64,000 nt of DNA from Trebouxia sp. TZW2008 (GCA_002118135.1 BDIU01000099.1:124001-188000); one strand, 5' to 3'. Shown: positions 22,493 through 34,796, counted from the first letter of the stretch. Numbers and translations are program-made. Notes: a model not told the origin generated them from the sequence alone.

Positions 22493-25400
22493 CTAAAGTA
22501 ATTCATAAAAGTAGTCAAGGCCCTGGCCAAGTTCCCAGATAGAAATGCCCAGGCCATACTTTTGAGCCAAGTCAAGGCGTTTCTGTATAGATTCTTGCGT
22601 AGGGTAGTAAACCTCATGAGCCTCGTGATCAATGTTGTACTCGAACACATGCTCTTTGGCTTTCTTGTCCCACAACAAAGTTGGCTTGTGCTTCTTAAGA
22701 AGGTCCAAGTACTGATGGCCGACAATAGGACCGCCGTCATTTGGAACTTTGAAGTCGTTGCCATACCAGTTGAGTCCAAGAAGCAATTGCTCTGCGCCTT
22801 TATGCTTCCTGCATCAGCGCATGGCCATTCTTTGCTAGAACTGTCAACACAAGCATGAACACAAGCTGCATATGCACCACAAGACGCAGCAGCACCGGTG
22901 TCATGTGCAGAGATTTGCAAGTGGTACATGGGCCAAAAGCCACAAGCAGCCCAGTACAGGTGCAGCAGCATCAGAAGCGACTGTCAACTTTATATTTTGT
23001 GAGGAGCCTGTGCCGCATGTGCATCAGTTTAGGTGTGATGCTCACAGATGCTCTCATGCTCAAGTGAGCATTCGGCACAGGCACCACATACTCAGCGTGG
23101 GAGTAATGAATTTCAGAACGCAGCTTGCCTCACTGTTCAGTTGGCACTGGCACCACAGTCTCAACGTTTGATTTAACCCAACTCCAGGGTGTATTTGGAC
23201 CTGGTCTGCCAGGGTGAGAAGCATCACACGTCATCATAGAGAAACAATGGCCCACCTGTCATTTGGCACTGGCACCACAGCTTCAATGTTTGACTTGACC
23301 CAACCCCAAGGAGCATTGGGTCCTGGTCTGCCTGGGTGAGAGGCATCATACGTCATCACAGAAAAGTAGTTCACAAACTTTCTGAGCTCCTGGAAGTCAG
23401 CCACTGCTAGACTTGGGCCCTGGTGCGCTGCCTGAAAGGGCGGTACTGCCAAAAGCAGATCCTGCAAATCACAGTCACGCTACATGTTTTGTTGAAGTGA
23501 TGTGTGCTGCACGATGCACCAAACACAGCAGACAGTTCAGGTGTAGCTTAGTTGCAAGAGTTCCATGCACATGAAGATGCACCTGGTTGGGTGAAGTGTG
23601 GATAGTTCAAGTGATACTGCGTTTGCAGAGAGTTATCAAGCTGCTGTGTGCTGCAATGGCTGGTAGACAACGTGCGCTTAGTTCATCAGTATGACAACAG
23701 CAGCCAGGCCTAGATCGCAAGGTTCTACGCCCTGCCTTCCGCTCAGTTTTTGAGTGCACTGGTCGTGGCAAAGACAGTCCACTTGGTCCTCGTACCTCTC
23801 AAGTTGACCAACTTGTCACACTACGCACTGCAGTCAGTCTGGACCGTAGCCGGATGCTGACGCCACTGACGAAATAAGGCATGCAAACAGACTCGCCATC
23901 CTATGCACTCTGGGTGACTTGAACAGCACCCATATGCTGGCGCAAACATACCAGAGAAGGACTGCTATCATGCTGCTTGTCAGCACAGAGGTGTAGGGCT
24001 TGTAGGGCTTGCTGTACTTTAAACTCTGAGCAGCATGCACAGTCGTCGGTCTAAACAGCACTCGTAACATAATTCTTACCAGAGAAGGGCTGCTAGCATG
24101 CAGCTTGTCAGCAAGAAGACGCAAGGCTTGTAGGGCTTGCTGACGCAAATCTGGGTGCTTCAGCAGGCCTGAGCTGGCCCATTGGGACCAGGTCTCCACC
24201 ACCTGTGCTGCAATATCAATATGCGACATATCAATATCAATATCAATTGACACAAGTCAAATGCTGGATCATTACCCAGTCAGTGTTCACACTATGCTCA
24301 GGTACATACTCAAACGGTCCCAAAGGAAGTGGATCTCCGCCACCTGCACTGCAGTGCCAACCCAAAATTCAAATTCTGCAATCTTGTGCACCCCGCTGAG
24401 ACCAGATTGCCACCATCTACGTTGCAACGCAAAGAGACAGATCAGATCACAGTGACATTCTGTCCAGGCAATGCAGCATGGACATGTGGACTGCGGTTCC
24501 ATCAAGATGAACCTCGTTGATTGGTCTACCGCATCGCACTGCGCTTGGAATGCTGCTGCAACAAGATAGGTTTGATGCCAAACCCATAGCAGGCAGCATT
24601 GACAACCACTCTGATCTGGTTGTAGATGCCACTGTTCTGAGCAAATCTGAACATGCAGCAGAGAGAGCAGAGGAACTGCACATTTATCATGGATAGGGCA
24701 CGACGCGAATACCTTCCATGACTCAGGTTGTGATGCTCACCAGGCCGTCGAAGTTGTGCTTCTTGCAAATCCCCACAAGCAGCTCTTGCACCAGCTTGGG
24801 TCTGGACAGCAACTGCATCAGCCCTGTTTGGTCCAGCTCAAATAGGACCCTTGGCACAATTTGGACCCTGGTTACGCCCTGCAGCAAAAAGACAGCCTGA
24901 GACTTGCTGGGCCTCGCTCAAAGACAACACAAAGGTGGCAATGCTGACTACCATTGGAAACACAGTCTTGCAGTGGATTCAGGTTTGCTGACAGGATGTG
25001 ATCAAATGCAAGCCTGTGCAGTCTCAGGGAAATATGTTGCACTGACAGATCAGATGCAATGTAGTCTGTAGTCTTGCAGTTCTGTCAGATCACGAGCTGC
25101 TGCACACACGGCATTTCATACCAAAGGGAGGGTTCACTATGATCATTTGTCACTCCAAAGTGCAGTTTTGATTTTCATGGTGTGCACATACTTGAGAAAA
25201 TTATTGAGGCGTGCACCCCGACACATCCAATCACACTTGTTGGCAGGCCAAGGGATATGAAAGGCTCCTGTGTCTTTCTCTCAGATTCCAAGTCCTACAA
25301 AGCCTGGGCTTGACGCAGTGTTACCTGTCCTTGTGGCGCAGCTACTCTTTGCATCCAACCCGCATCAATGTCATGTTGGCCTGCCACAACAAATTTACTA

Positions 25401-25930
25401 TCTGCAGCATGCCACTGCAGCTGCAGCCAGACTGGCGCTATGTGTGTGAATTTTGCATTAAGGCGCTCAGCAATCTCATATCCTTTGCTGTACCTGAAAC
25501 AATTCACAGCGTTTAGATGGGAGACGTTGATCATGTGCATGCAGTGCATACACATCATGAGTAATGCAACCAGTATTACTCATGATGATTGCTCATTTTA
25601 CCATGGGGTGACGTATCCTAGGACTGGAGTCGCATCAGTTCGTGTTCGGGTATTGAATGGACACTCTTTGTGGTTCTGCATTTGAGTTTGCATTGGTCAT
25701 TCCTGCGCAAAATTTGCGACCAGTGCAGCACATCCTGCATACCTGCAGTATGGACTCGGCAGACAAGTTCGGTCCTTTGGTGTCGACAGTGACTGCACAA
25801 CAGCTGCAGCTTGAGCAGGTGATTTTTCACGTTTTTGGTCATAGGAGCTGTGTCTGATCAAGGATCAGCGATACTCACAAGCTGATAGAAGGTGGACCGT
25901 CAAGGCAGCCCATGCGACCGCAACCGTCAT
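22493..25930 (-). CDS. CHID1: CHID1-like chitinase-domain protein (GH18 fold), 8 exons
   Basis: Homologue of animal chitinase domain-containing protein 1 (stabilin-1-interacting), a secreted or lysosomal saccharide-binding GH18 relative. Exons 25879..25930, 25743..25792, 25602..25675, 25325..25493, 24741..24878, 24080..24202, 23256..23461 and 22493..22808 give 375 residues in one frame (human 393). It starts with a signal peptide, MTVAVAWAALTVHLLSAF. Family blocks follow in order: LSAESILQ, VLGYVTPWYSKGYEIAERL, KFTHIAPVWLQL, RVQIVPRVLFEL, KKHNFDGLVVETWSQWA, FVNYFSVMTYDA, RPGPNAPWGWVKSN, LLLGLNWYGNDF and SIWELGQGLDYFYELL at the end. The GH18 catalytic DxxDxDxE motif is altered to FDGLVVETW as in CHID1, so chitinase activity is doubtful. 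Introns carry duplicated exon edges near 23140, 23950 and 24330. Confidence 0.93.
23100..24500 (-). repeat. scattered decayed copies of CHID1 exon 6 and 7 edges
   Basis: Four to five fragments. One at 23130..23235 copies the end of exon 7 (PGRPGPNAPWGWVKSN) including the donor side, downstream of it. One at 23945..24035 copies the end of exon 6 (ADKLHASSPSL) with its donor. Fragments near 24310..24350 and 24390..24430 (and perhaps 24480) copy the start of exon 6 (VVETWSQW) with its acceptor, upstream of it. True exons 23256..23461 and 24080..24202 lie within this span. Confidence 0.75.
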
Positions 25931-26502
25931 GCTACCGCAACGTGAGCTGCAGAAGAGAACCCGAATGAGGGCGCTGTCTCGTCACGCGCAACTTGCGCAA
26001 GCCTACCTTTGTATCGTTTCGTGCTCGTGTCTGGCACGCTCCGAAGCCATGTTTCAAGGCGTTCCTTAGGCCTTTCAATGCACGGTGCTTGGTTCGAGGA
26101 AACAATGAAGCTTGCAGCAGAACACAGGAGAGCATGCAACACAACAGATTGCAGAGCCTTTGTGGCAGTGCTGTGCTTGCTGTTGCTCATGTGACAAAAT
26201 GCATGCAGGCAAATGCCAGGCCCCATGGAGCAATTGCCATTTGCAAATCGCCAAAACCAAAATGCAAGCTGACCGGGTATCTCCCGTTCTTCGCTCGGCA
26301 CTTCATTCATTTCAGCGAATCACCTACACCTGTGGCTACTGTACAAGTCTCTTGCAGCAATGCCTGCCTACAGTGAACACAAAACAAGAAAGACGTCGGC
26401 AAGCATGTCATTCTTGCACACTGAAAGTGACAAGGCCAGCGAAAGCGCTTCTAATGTACATCAATATTGCAGTTCAGAACTTGCTCAGAAGCATTGACCA
26501 TA
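25931..26502. other. intergenic region CHID1 start / RMND5 stop
   Basis: Upstream flank of CHID1 and 3' flank of RMND5, both minus. Several open frames cross it, but none shows family features. Confidence 0.4.
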
Positions 26503-29500
26503 TCATGCTGCAGCCAACAAATCTGGGAAATGAATTTCCCTGCAAGTTTGCGGCGTCGCCTCAGCAGGGCAATACGGACACTTGAATGTTCGCACTTGAC
26601 CCCTTGCAATTTTCTGAATGGATTGGCTGGCCAACACATGACCGCAAGGCAGCATCTTGGGCGGATTCTCTGCTGTGCTCTGCTCTCTAGACACTGGACA
26701 GGCAAAAGTGCTGTGGAAAATGAACTCCTTGCCCAATTCCAAATCAACTGGCAGCTGAGGCGCTGTTTTGAATTCATGCTGCTGCTGCCCAGCCACTTTG
26801 GAAGCCAGCTTGAGTAAAGTGGGCAGAGCGACTGAACCGGCTGCTACACAGACCAGGAGAGGACTCTCATATGCCTGTAATCCAACAGTTGCATTAGCCA
26901 AAATGCAGCTGACAATATAAATGTACTTCAGTTTGTATGCGCAAGGGTGCAACTTTGGAGGCTAGCTTGAACCTTGTGGGTGAAACAACTGAAACAGCTG
27001 TTGCACACACCAGCAGAGGACTCTCACATGCGTGCAAAATTACAGATGACTCATACTGCATGCCAATCTGGCAAACACAGAACGAGTAATGCTTTCTGTG
27101 AAGGTAAAATGTTTTCTGCGACTGTAAAATGTTCTGTGCAAATGTCAAATATAGTTCTTTGACCTGAAGTTCTGGTTGATTCACATTGAGTGAGCAACAA
27201 CAGCATGATGCTGTCTGTGTATGGTACAATCAGATCTCAACAACATTGTGCATCTCCACATGGGTCGTACTGGTTGTGAACTCTACTGGCCTTGTGACCT
27301 CAGACACACGTATCGTACCATTGTATCGTGTTGGGGTTGATTCAAGGTCTTATGGATTTCTGGAGGAGGTAGGGTTCAGGGTTTGAGAGTCCCACTGATT
27401 TGGCTAGCCAGACAAAGGCAATTCCTGAACCCCTAAACCTGTATCCCAGACGTGAATTTGCATCCCATACGAGACTATGGTACGATACCTGTGTCTTTCG
27501 GCTGCGAATGAGCTATGTATGTTGAACCTTTTTATGCCTGAACATCCTGCAGTTGCACAGACATGGCAACATGTGCAGCACAGCATAGATGGCTCAGACT
27601 GACTGCTAGTTCAGAGACCAGCACACCAGACCACAAAGTCAAGAAAACACACATTCTTCATGCCCATGGGCAAAAGCTTGAAATCCTAGGGAACTGAGAT
27701 GATGCTCACTGAAACACAGAAGCGATATTTGTTACCTGTCCAAGAAGGCCACAACACTGCCGCGTGAACTCATGCGCTACATCATCCCATTGAGCAAGGG
27801 AGTGCAGCTCAGCATAGGGGCTGCTGCTTTGCCGCCTGGTATAGCACAAGGCGCCCATCAGGCGCTGAATCTCTGGCATGTTTGAGTCTTTGAAGCGTGC
27901 AAAGTGCTGCCGTGCATACTGCAGCGCTGCTGTGTGACCTGCAAACATATTGCAAAGCTTGGTTGCAGCAGGCAAATCTGTTGTTTCATAAACAAAACAA
28001 AGGGTTCATGATGATAACTGGATTGCTATGACGTTCCAAACTCCCTCAATTGTTGCTTAGATTGGTGTCTTCACAAGCATACAGAGCTACAGAGCTACTG
28101 ACAATTGCAGAAGTATCAGTCCAGAAAGCTAATGTGGTCGCCATACTGATTGAACTGCTGGGCAAAATGCAACAGGCAATTGTGCCAAGCAACATGCCAC
28201 ATACCTACCTTGTTGCTGCAGAGTGTTGAGAAAGTTTAGTCGATACAGCTTGAACTCAAAGCCTGCAGCTTGGGGTTGTTTCTGCAGCTCCTGCCTGTGA
28301 TCTTCAACCCACTGCAACGCTGGTGCTAAGTTGTGGGCATGGATCTGCATCACAAGACATGCTGCTGTCAGGCTCAAGACACTGCACAGCATAACTTTCA
28401 CATCGCTAGGTCAAGCTCCAGACAATAGTCACCATTTAATGAAGATAGTGCAGTGCCAATCATGTGGGAATAGCAGCGCAGCTCTGTTTGACACCCTCAG
28501 CTTTGTCAGGCTGCACATCTTTGAGGGACAGAGGTTGCACTTTGTGGCTCAAGTGTGTAAGGCAACACAATACATAGCTCAGTAGAAAAGACTTGTGATT
28601 CTGATGCAGCAAGGACATACATGATTGCAGTGGTGCAAAGTCCTTGAGGCTCAAGCAGCAAATGCAGTTATCGCTCCTTACAAAAAAACTTTATGACAGT
28701 TGCATAACATGTATCGAGCTGCCCTTCACTTGCCCTTGGAAACATCACTTCATTTGCAGCAACTTTACTCGTATTGCAACATGATGAGACGGCCTTGCCA
28801 TCATGTCAGTCTCCATCAAAGCACTTGATCATTGCAGGACTATGTTATGCTGACAGGATCACCTCCTTGAGCACTTGGTGCATGGCCTCAAAGGGCTTTT
28901 TGAGAGATTCGCTCTGAACAATGCCAGCCTCCTTGATGAACGCCTCCCCTACAGCAAACTTGCCTTCATGAAATAGGTGCTCTGCCACAACCTGCAAGCA
29001 GCGTACACAGAAAAGTTGCCAGCCTACATGAAGCAGAGTGAGCATTTCAGATCATAGGTTCCTTTGATCAGGCAATGTCTGACACATAAAGCCGATGCTA
29101 GGGTGATGCAGACGTCGACATCCATTACAAGGTGAAGCACAGCTGGTATGGTCTGCAGCTGAAGTCGTATCGTCTGCATCTTAGCTGAGTGGGGATGCAT
29201 GGTGTTAAGATCTCATGCAGATACCTGATCCAATGTCTGCTGGTCAAAAGACACTGGTCTATATGCTTTGCATATGTCTGATACAAATGCCTTCTCTAGT
29301 GCCTGCAATGTCGCGCAGCCCCAGGCTGAGGAGTTGGTTTCGCAGCCAACAAGCTGTCAGAGATTCATATCGAGTACTGACCTTGCCCAACTTTGCTATA
29401 GCTCCGTGCAACTGCTTGGTGTGATCGTGCAGTTCGCTGTTAATGGCCATTTCAGACACATGCTGCTTCAACTCTGGTAAGACTGATTCATTGCCACCCG

Positions 29501-29645
29501 CAGAAAGCTTGTCTCTGCCTTCGTTTATAGCAGACAACAGCCGATCGACTGCGTTTGAGAACTTTGAGGAGCAGATCTTCTGCCTTTTGACAACTCTGTC
29601 CGCTTCGGTCGCGGCTGTGCTGATGGGAGTTGTCTCTGCGCTCAT
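26503..29645 (-). CDS. RMND5: RMND5/GID2-type E3 ubiquitin ligase subunit, 6 exons
   Basis: Catalytic RING subunit of the GID/CTLH ubiquitin ligase, which pairs with MAEA/GID9. Exons 29382..29645, 29225..29302, 28863..28991, 28209..28344, 27736..27938 and 26503..26874 sum to 1182 nt, 393 residues (human RMND5A 391). N-terminal helix: EADRVVKRQKICSSKF. A LisH-like segment reads VVAEHLFHEGKFAVGEAFI. CTLH/CRA: ALQWVEDHRQELQ, AALQYARQHFARF and IQRLMGALCY. The C-terminal degenerate RING reads CPVSREQSTAENPPKMLPCG, then HVLASQSIQKI, then FKCPYCPAE and CREIHF. It lacks some zinc ligands, as in all RMND5 proteins. The second ATG (MSAETTPIS) is chosen because it sits directly ahead of the conserved helix. 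It is divergent from LOR gene 1, with 275 bp between starts. Confidence 0.94.
26955..27055 (-). repeat. decayed copy of the start of RMND5 exon 6
   Basis: Reads CESPLLVCATAVSVVSPT and KLASKVA, matching YESPLLVCVAAGSVALPT and KLASKVA of true exon 6. It lies just upstream of the true acceptor in the intron and lacks the RING. Confidence 0.85.
27295..27512. repeat. imperfect fold-back (inverted-repeat) element in RMND5 intron 5
   Basis: Outer arms pair well: CGTATCGTACCATTGTATCG near 27308 against the complement of 27465..27490 (GTATCGTACCATAGTCTCGT when reversed). Weaker pairing continues inward through GGGTTCAG. Total about 215 bp. A non-autonomous MITE-like insertion is possible; target-site duplications were not established. 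Confidence 0.5.
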
Positions 29646-29920
29646 CACAAAACTGCAGCGCACTGAACAAGGCCCAGCAACGGCGATGCGCTATGTTGCG
29701 CAAAGATGTGCAGCGACTAGTGTCATGGGGTCTAGCCAGCTGTTTAGGTCAGAATCCTTGGACTAAACAAATTGCTGACAGCGACCTTGTACTTCAACAG
29801 CTGCAGAAGTGAACAGGCTATCAATTGCCAGCATCAGGTTTTGGAGAGCTGTGCCGCAGCGGGCGTCAGCCCGCTTTCTACGAGCCAAGAGCTCCTGTGG
29901 AAGAGCCCTTGAACAAGACC
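29646..29920. promoter_or_regulatory. divergent intergenic region RMND5 / LOR gene 1
   Basis: 275 bp separate the start codons, so one bidirectional promoter region is likely. No motif is asserted. Confidence 0.4.
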
Positions 29921-31567
29921 ATGCAACAGAGCTCGTATCCGCACTTTCCTGTACAGACAGCGTATAGCCAGCAGGTGCCCGGCCAGAACGTGTATCACCA
30001 GCCATCTGTCAACCAGACGACGTATGATCAGCAGTACTCGGGCCAGAATATCTTCGGTCAGCAGATTCAGAATCAACAGCCATATGGCGAGTATGCTTAT
30101 GCACAGCAGGCTGGTCAGGTATACAGTCAGGCAAGCCAGCAGCAGTGCATGCAGCAAGGGCAGCAGCAGTATGTGCAGCAAGGGCAGCAAACACCTGCGC
30201 AGCAATCACCTTATCAGCAGGTGCAGCAGCCAACACAGTATAACCAGCAGCTTCTAGTGCAGCCAGTGAACAGTCAGCAGATGAGCACGCAGCAGGTGCC
30301 TGGACAGCAGATGACAACCTCTGTCCTAGGAGAGCAATACTGTGCACAGAGTGAGCAGATCTATTTTGTGAACGAAAAGTGGAACAGCCTAAGTGGGGAC
30401 GACTTTGCCATCCTTGACTGTAGACAGCAGCCTGTGTTCAAGATGGACAGCTCTGCTTTTAGCATCAAGCAGAAGCGTGTGCTGAAGAACACTAGAGGTC
30501 AACCTGTGTGTTCTCTGAAAAAGAAGGCAAGCAAAACTCAGCCTCAGCTTCTATGCTACACCCTGGTGATCAAGATGGTTCATTTGCCTTGCATGCATTG
30601 CGTCACTTTGCACAGAACTTACATCTGCATGCACAGCATGAACCAGACAGCAAAAGCATGCCTTTCTGTACATATTCTGCATGTCTATTGAGCTTAATGT
30701 CAGCCATATACATTCATTCATCAAAACACATGCTAGACAGGCTCAGCAGGCCTAGTCAGGAGCAATCAACTGTGTTCAGCCAGTTTAATGCTGTGCCAAA
30801 CTGAACCAGTTATACCAATGTGTGTATACGCATGTCCCATGTCAACTTTGGTACTGTATGTGTCATGCTGTCAGATTTGACTGAGCCAGGCTCTTTGTTC
30901 TGCAGCTGCTAAGTGGCAAGCAGCCCACATGGTTTATATCGACAGGGAAAACCGCAAGCGACAAGCAGAGGGTAGCAGTCATCAAGAAAGACACCTACAA
31001 TGGTGCCCACTCAGCTAGTTTATACCTGAGCAGCAACACAACCCAATTCTTTTCACAGCCCATTCCTGACTACAGCGCTCGTGGAGATTTCACCAATCGC
31101 AGCTTTTTTGTGTACAGAGGAATGGCTCCAGTTGCGGAGGTACGTGCAAACTGTATGACACTGTGCATGTGTATGTCAGGTCTTCCTGCTCCAATAGTAT
31201 TGGTATGCCAGCTTGCTTGCTGGCTTTTAGAAGGCTTGGTGCACTATCTATAGCAAAATCACCAGGCTGCTCTGTCAAGCAGAGGCTCTCGCTATGACAT
31301 CAAATAGCGCGGTCTACTGTCTTTCTCTTGTCCTGTGAATTGCATTTGTGCCCATGTCCAGCATGCTCCCTGCTGGTTTGCCAGATTTATTTGCATGTTG
31401 CTGCATCACAATGACAAATTACGCTGTTCATGCAGATTAATCGGAATGTCAGCACCACAGAGAAAGTCACTGGCAAGAACCAGTATGCGCTGCGTGTCTC
31501 TTCGGGTACTGACTGTGCCTTGATGATAGCATTCTGTGTTGTCATTGACGAGCTGTTCAATGACTGA
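29921..31567 (+). CDS. LURP-one-related (LOR) protein with Q-rich N-terminus, gene 1
   Basis: LOR proteins share the Tubby C-terminal/scramblase-like beta-barrel; their role is poorly known. Exons 29921..30526, 30906..31139 and 31436..31567 give 323 residues. The first 120 or so are rich in Gln, Tyr and Pro (for example QQGQQQYVQQGQQTP), prion-like in composition. The LOR domain follows: [41 protein letters not shown]-free strands such as RVAVIKKDTYNGAHSA, DYSARGDFTNRSFFVYRG, YALRVSSGTDCALMIAFCVV and IDELFND at the end. The ATG at 29921 is the first true ATG of the frame. Intron 1 has a GC donor (AAG then GCAAGC) where its paralogue has GT. The downstream neighbour is a tandem duplicate. Confidence 0.88.
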
Positions 31568-31983
31568 GCCTACTACAATGCAATCTGTAAAAATGTTTGT
31601 CTGTTTATTGCCTATTGGCTGATAGTGACATGCCCATCGTTCAAAGTTGATGCCGCTGCCACTTGTGAGGCTTTCTGCGGCAGAACTCAAAGGGATCATG
31701 TAGCAATGCTTCAGTTTCTGACGAGGCAGTGCAAGCAAGCTTTGAATCCGACAGACTCTCGAAACCTGAAGTTTTGCCGTGGCTGTTATATCTCGGGCAA
31801 AGGAGTGTCTTGGCTCGTGCCCAAGTGTGATCCTTGGTAGTTGGGGAATAAATGAGCTGGAATCAGAACAGCAATGCAGCTTCCACTACCTCCCAGCTTG
31901 ATCACCAACTCTAGCCGATCAATAATCGCAAGTTCATCAGACATTCACAAATTGCGTATTGCCTAAGACTAGAGTCGATCAGG
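31568..31983. other. intergenic region between the two LOR genes
   Basis: About 0.4 kb holding the 3' flank of gene 1 and the promoter of gene 2. No repeat or other gene recognised. Confidence 0.45.
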
Positions 31984-34254
31984 ATGCAGGGAAACTACAA
32001 TCAATCCGGAGGGTGAGCTGCAGCGGGACTGTCGGCACCATCGTACAGTGCTGTGCGGCACCTGCTGCTGAGTCGTCTTGCACTTGCAGGGGCTATGGTC
32101 AGCAAGGTTATGGCCAGCAAGGGTACGGCCAGCAAGGCTACGGTCAGCAAGGGATGAATCCAGGTAATCCAGGCGGTCAGCCTTACGGTCAACAAGGAAA
32201 CTTCGGCAGTCAGGGATTCAATCCAGGACAGCAGGGCTACGGACAAGGCCAACAAGGCTTCAATCAAGGCCAGCAAGGCTTCAATCAAGGACAACAAGGC
32301 TTCAATCAAGGCCAGCAGGGCTTTGGTCAGGGTCAGCAAGGCTTTGGCCAGCCAGGCCATCAGAACTTTGGAAATCAAGGTCAGCAAGGCTTTGGTCAGC
32401 AGGGCATGCCAGGCCAGCAAGGCTTTGGACAGCAGGGCTATGGTCAGCAGAGCTTCAATCAGCCAGGCCAGCAGAACTTCAACCAGCCTGGTCAGGGCTA
32501 CGGTCAAGGAGGGCCTGGGCAACAGAACTTCAACCAAAATCAGCCAGGCTTTGGTCAGAACCAGCAGAACTTCAACCAGAACCAGCCAGGCTTCAACCAA
32601 AATCAACAGGGTTTCAACCAGAACCAGCAAGGCTTTGGGCAAAACCAGCAGGGATTTGGACAACAGGGTTTTGGCCAACAGGGCGGTCCGGGCCAGCAGA
32701 ACTTCAATCAAGGGCAGCAGGGCTTCGGACAGGGCCCATCAGCAGCCGTGATCAGCCCACAGTGGTGTGCTCAGACTGAGCAAACATTCTTCCTGAAGGA
32801 GAAACTAGCAAGCCTGAGTGGGGATGACTTTGACATCTTGGACGGTCAAAACAGGCCAGCTTTCAAGATGCAGGCTTCAGCTCTTAGCTTGACTGAGAAG
32901 CGTGTGCTCAAGGACACTCACAACCAGCCAGTCTGCTCTCTGAAGAAGAAGGTCAGACATTGCTCCCCCAGTGCATAACAGGCTCTGCAACTAGCTGGCT
33001 TACATCAGCTACACACTCTCGCTACACCTCACTTCTTGCATGCATCTCCTGGTTTTTTGCTACTCTTCTGGAAGCGCTCTTCTGATTAGCATTGATTCAT
33101 GACAAGCCTTGTTTAACACAACTTATACCCAAAGTATCTGCACTCAGCTTGCTCCTCAGCTAGCATGCAAGGCACCACTTCATGGTGGTGGCACAACACA
33201 GTATAGACAGGCTCTCATTTTGTTTTTGCTTTCATCTGCAGTTGATGAGCAGCAGCGGTGGCTGGTTCATCTCCCATGGGGCTTCAGCAGATGACAAGTC
33301 TCGAGTGGCCACCATCAAGAAGGACACCTACAACAACGCAAACTCAGCCAGTGCATTCCTGGCAGCCAACAGCAGTCAGCACTTTGCACAGCCATTGCCT
33401 GACTACAGCGCAAGGGGTGACATCACTGCACGCAGCTTCTTCATCTACAGAGGCAATGCTCCTGTGGCTGAGGTGAGCTTGTTGTGAACACTGTTGCCAC
33501 TGTGAAAGTGCGGTGCCATGCTTGAGCAAGTGCAGCGCAATTCTGCCATTCTAAAGGCAACTGCAATGTAGTTGTGCCAGGCATCTGCAGAGCAGATTTG
33601 CTAAATTTGGGGCTGCTACAGCGCATTTGTGCTATTCTTGAAGTATTTGCAGCACACCATTGCCATCCTTGAGGCTACCACTGCAGCGCATTGCTGCCAT
33701 CTTTACAGCGATCACATTGTTCTGTTGCCAATTCCAATCAGGTGGAGCTTTTGTTGTGCTGATCGTGCGTACTAAGGCTCTTGTCCGTCTGTTGCTGCAT
33801 TTCTGTTACTGCATTTACACATGTGAGAAAGTCGTCCCAAGATGCCAGGCTCATTGGGAGGGTAGTTCTGCTGTAACCTGCCTGCTGTGTATCTTACACT
33901 TGCCCTGTGGTCATCAGGCATGTGAACATGCGTGCATCACATGCTTGCAAAACAGAAATGCAGCGACCAATCATGCAGCAATGAGAATAGTGCAGATGAT
34001 AACAGAACAGATGCAAATAGGACAGATGTAATACAGCCACTATAGAGCTATGCAAGGTCAAATCAAGCAATTATGCAGCAACCAGAACTGCAGTCGTACA
34101 AGAAATGGTTGCTGTTTTGCAGGTCATGCGCAGGGCCAGCAGCCAAGAGAAGTACTCTGGCAAAAACAGCTATGCTTTGAGGGTCTCCCCTGGCACAGAC
34201 TGTGCCTTTATCATTGCTTTCTGCATTGTGATTGATGAGTTGTTCAATGACTGA
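31984..34254 (+). CDS. LURP-one-related (LOR) protein with Gly/Gln/Phe repeat N-terminus, gene 2
   Basis: Tandem paralogue of the preceding gene. Exons 31984..32012, 32090..32951, 33242..33472 and 34123..34254 give 417 residues. A tiny first exon (MQGNYNQSG) leads into about 220 residues of [12 protein letters not shown] and FNQNQ repeats, a low-complexity tract of the kind seen in phase-separating RNA-binding proteins. The C-terminal LOR domain mirrors gene 1: [90 protein letters not shown] and [18 protein letters not shown]. Conserved intron positions show descent by tandem duplication. The Leu-rich frame on the opposite strand of the repeat is a shadow. Confidence 0.88.
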
Positions 34255-34796
34255 CTGGGTCAAACGAAGAGAGAGAGAGACAGAGAGAGAGATGCAGCAG
34301 ACTGAAGCACTGAAATTACAAGGAGAAGTCATACAGGAAGCAAGTTTTCCAACTGTTTCACCTTTTGAAGCATCTTCTGCGTTGACGCGCATGCTTAGCT
34401 CTCTCAGCTGATTGACTCGTTTCTCAGGGGTGAGTGAACTCTGTTGTGGCTGCAATGACGCATGTAATCATTTTAGGCTGGGCAGGAGGCTGAGCAGACT
34501 GATGTTTAGAAGCGAGGCTGAGCATTGCATTGCTTGCCAAACGATATGGCATGGCTTTTGCTTGCTTCAAGGTGTTAGAGTTTCCTGCTTGTGAGGCTTC
34601 TAGCACCAGCAAGCCGGCTATATTGTTCTGCGTCTCAATGTCACACACGGAACGCAGACATGAGCACACTCTTCAGCTAGCTAGGTAGTAAACACTGCCC
34701 AGCGAGTGGTGCGCTATGACAGACAAACCAGCAAGAGTGCACAAAAGAGCAAGGGTGCCAGTGTTTACATCGAAGCAAGCAGATCATGAAGGTAAT
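34255..34796. other. convergent intergenic region LOR2 / cupin-like gene
   Basis: Contains a short GA-dinucleotide tract near 34268..34292. No other feature is seen. Confidence 0.45.

Noticed and set aside
26112..26585. 157-residue plus-strand frame between CHID1 and RMND5
   Set aside because: It lacks family features and overlaps the RMND5 last exon on the other strand.
27370..27450. Telomere-like GGGTTCAGGGTTTG and CCCCTAAACC
   Set aside because: Single degenerate occurrences within the arms of a fold-back element, not a tandem TTTAGGG array.
29825..29920. N-terminal extension of LOR gene 1 beginning at 29825
   Set aside because: The codon there is TTG; the first ATG in frame is 29921, which also matches the short MQ start of the paralogue.
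32001..32711. 236-residue leucine-rich frame on the minus strand
   Set aside because: Exact antisense shadow of the Gly/Gln repeat exon of LOR gene 2; the sense strand has splice sites and a LOR domain in frame.
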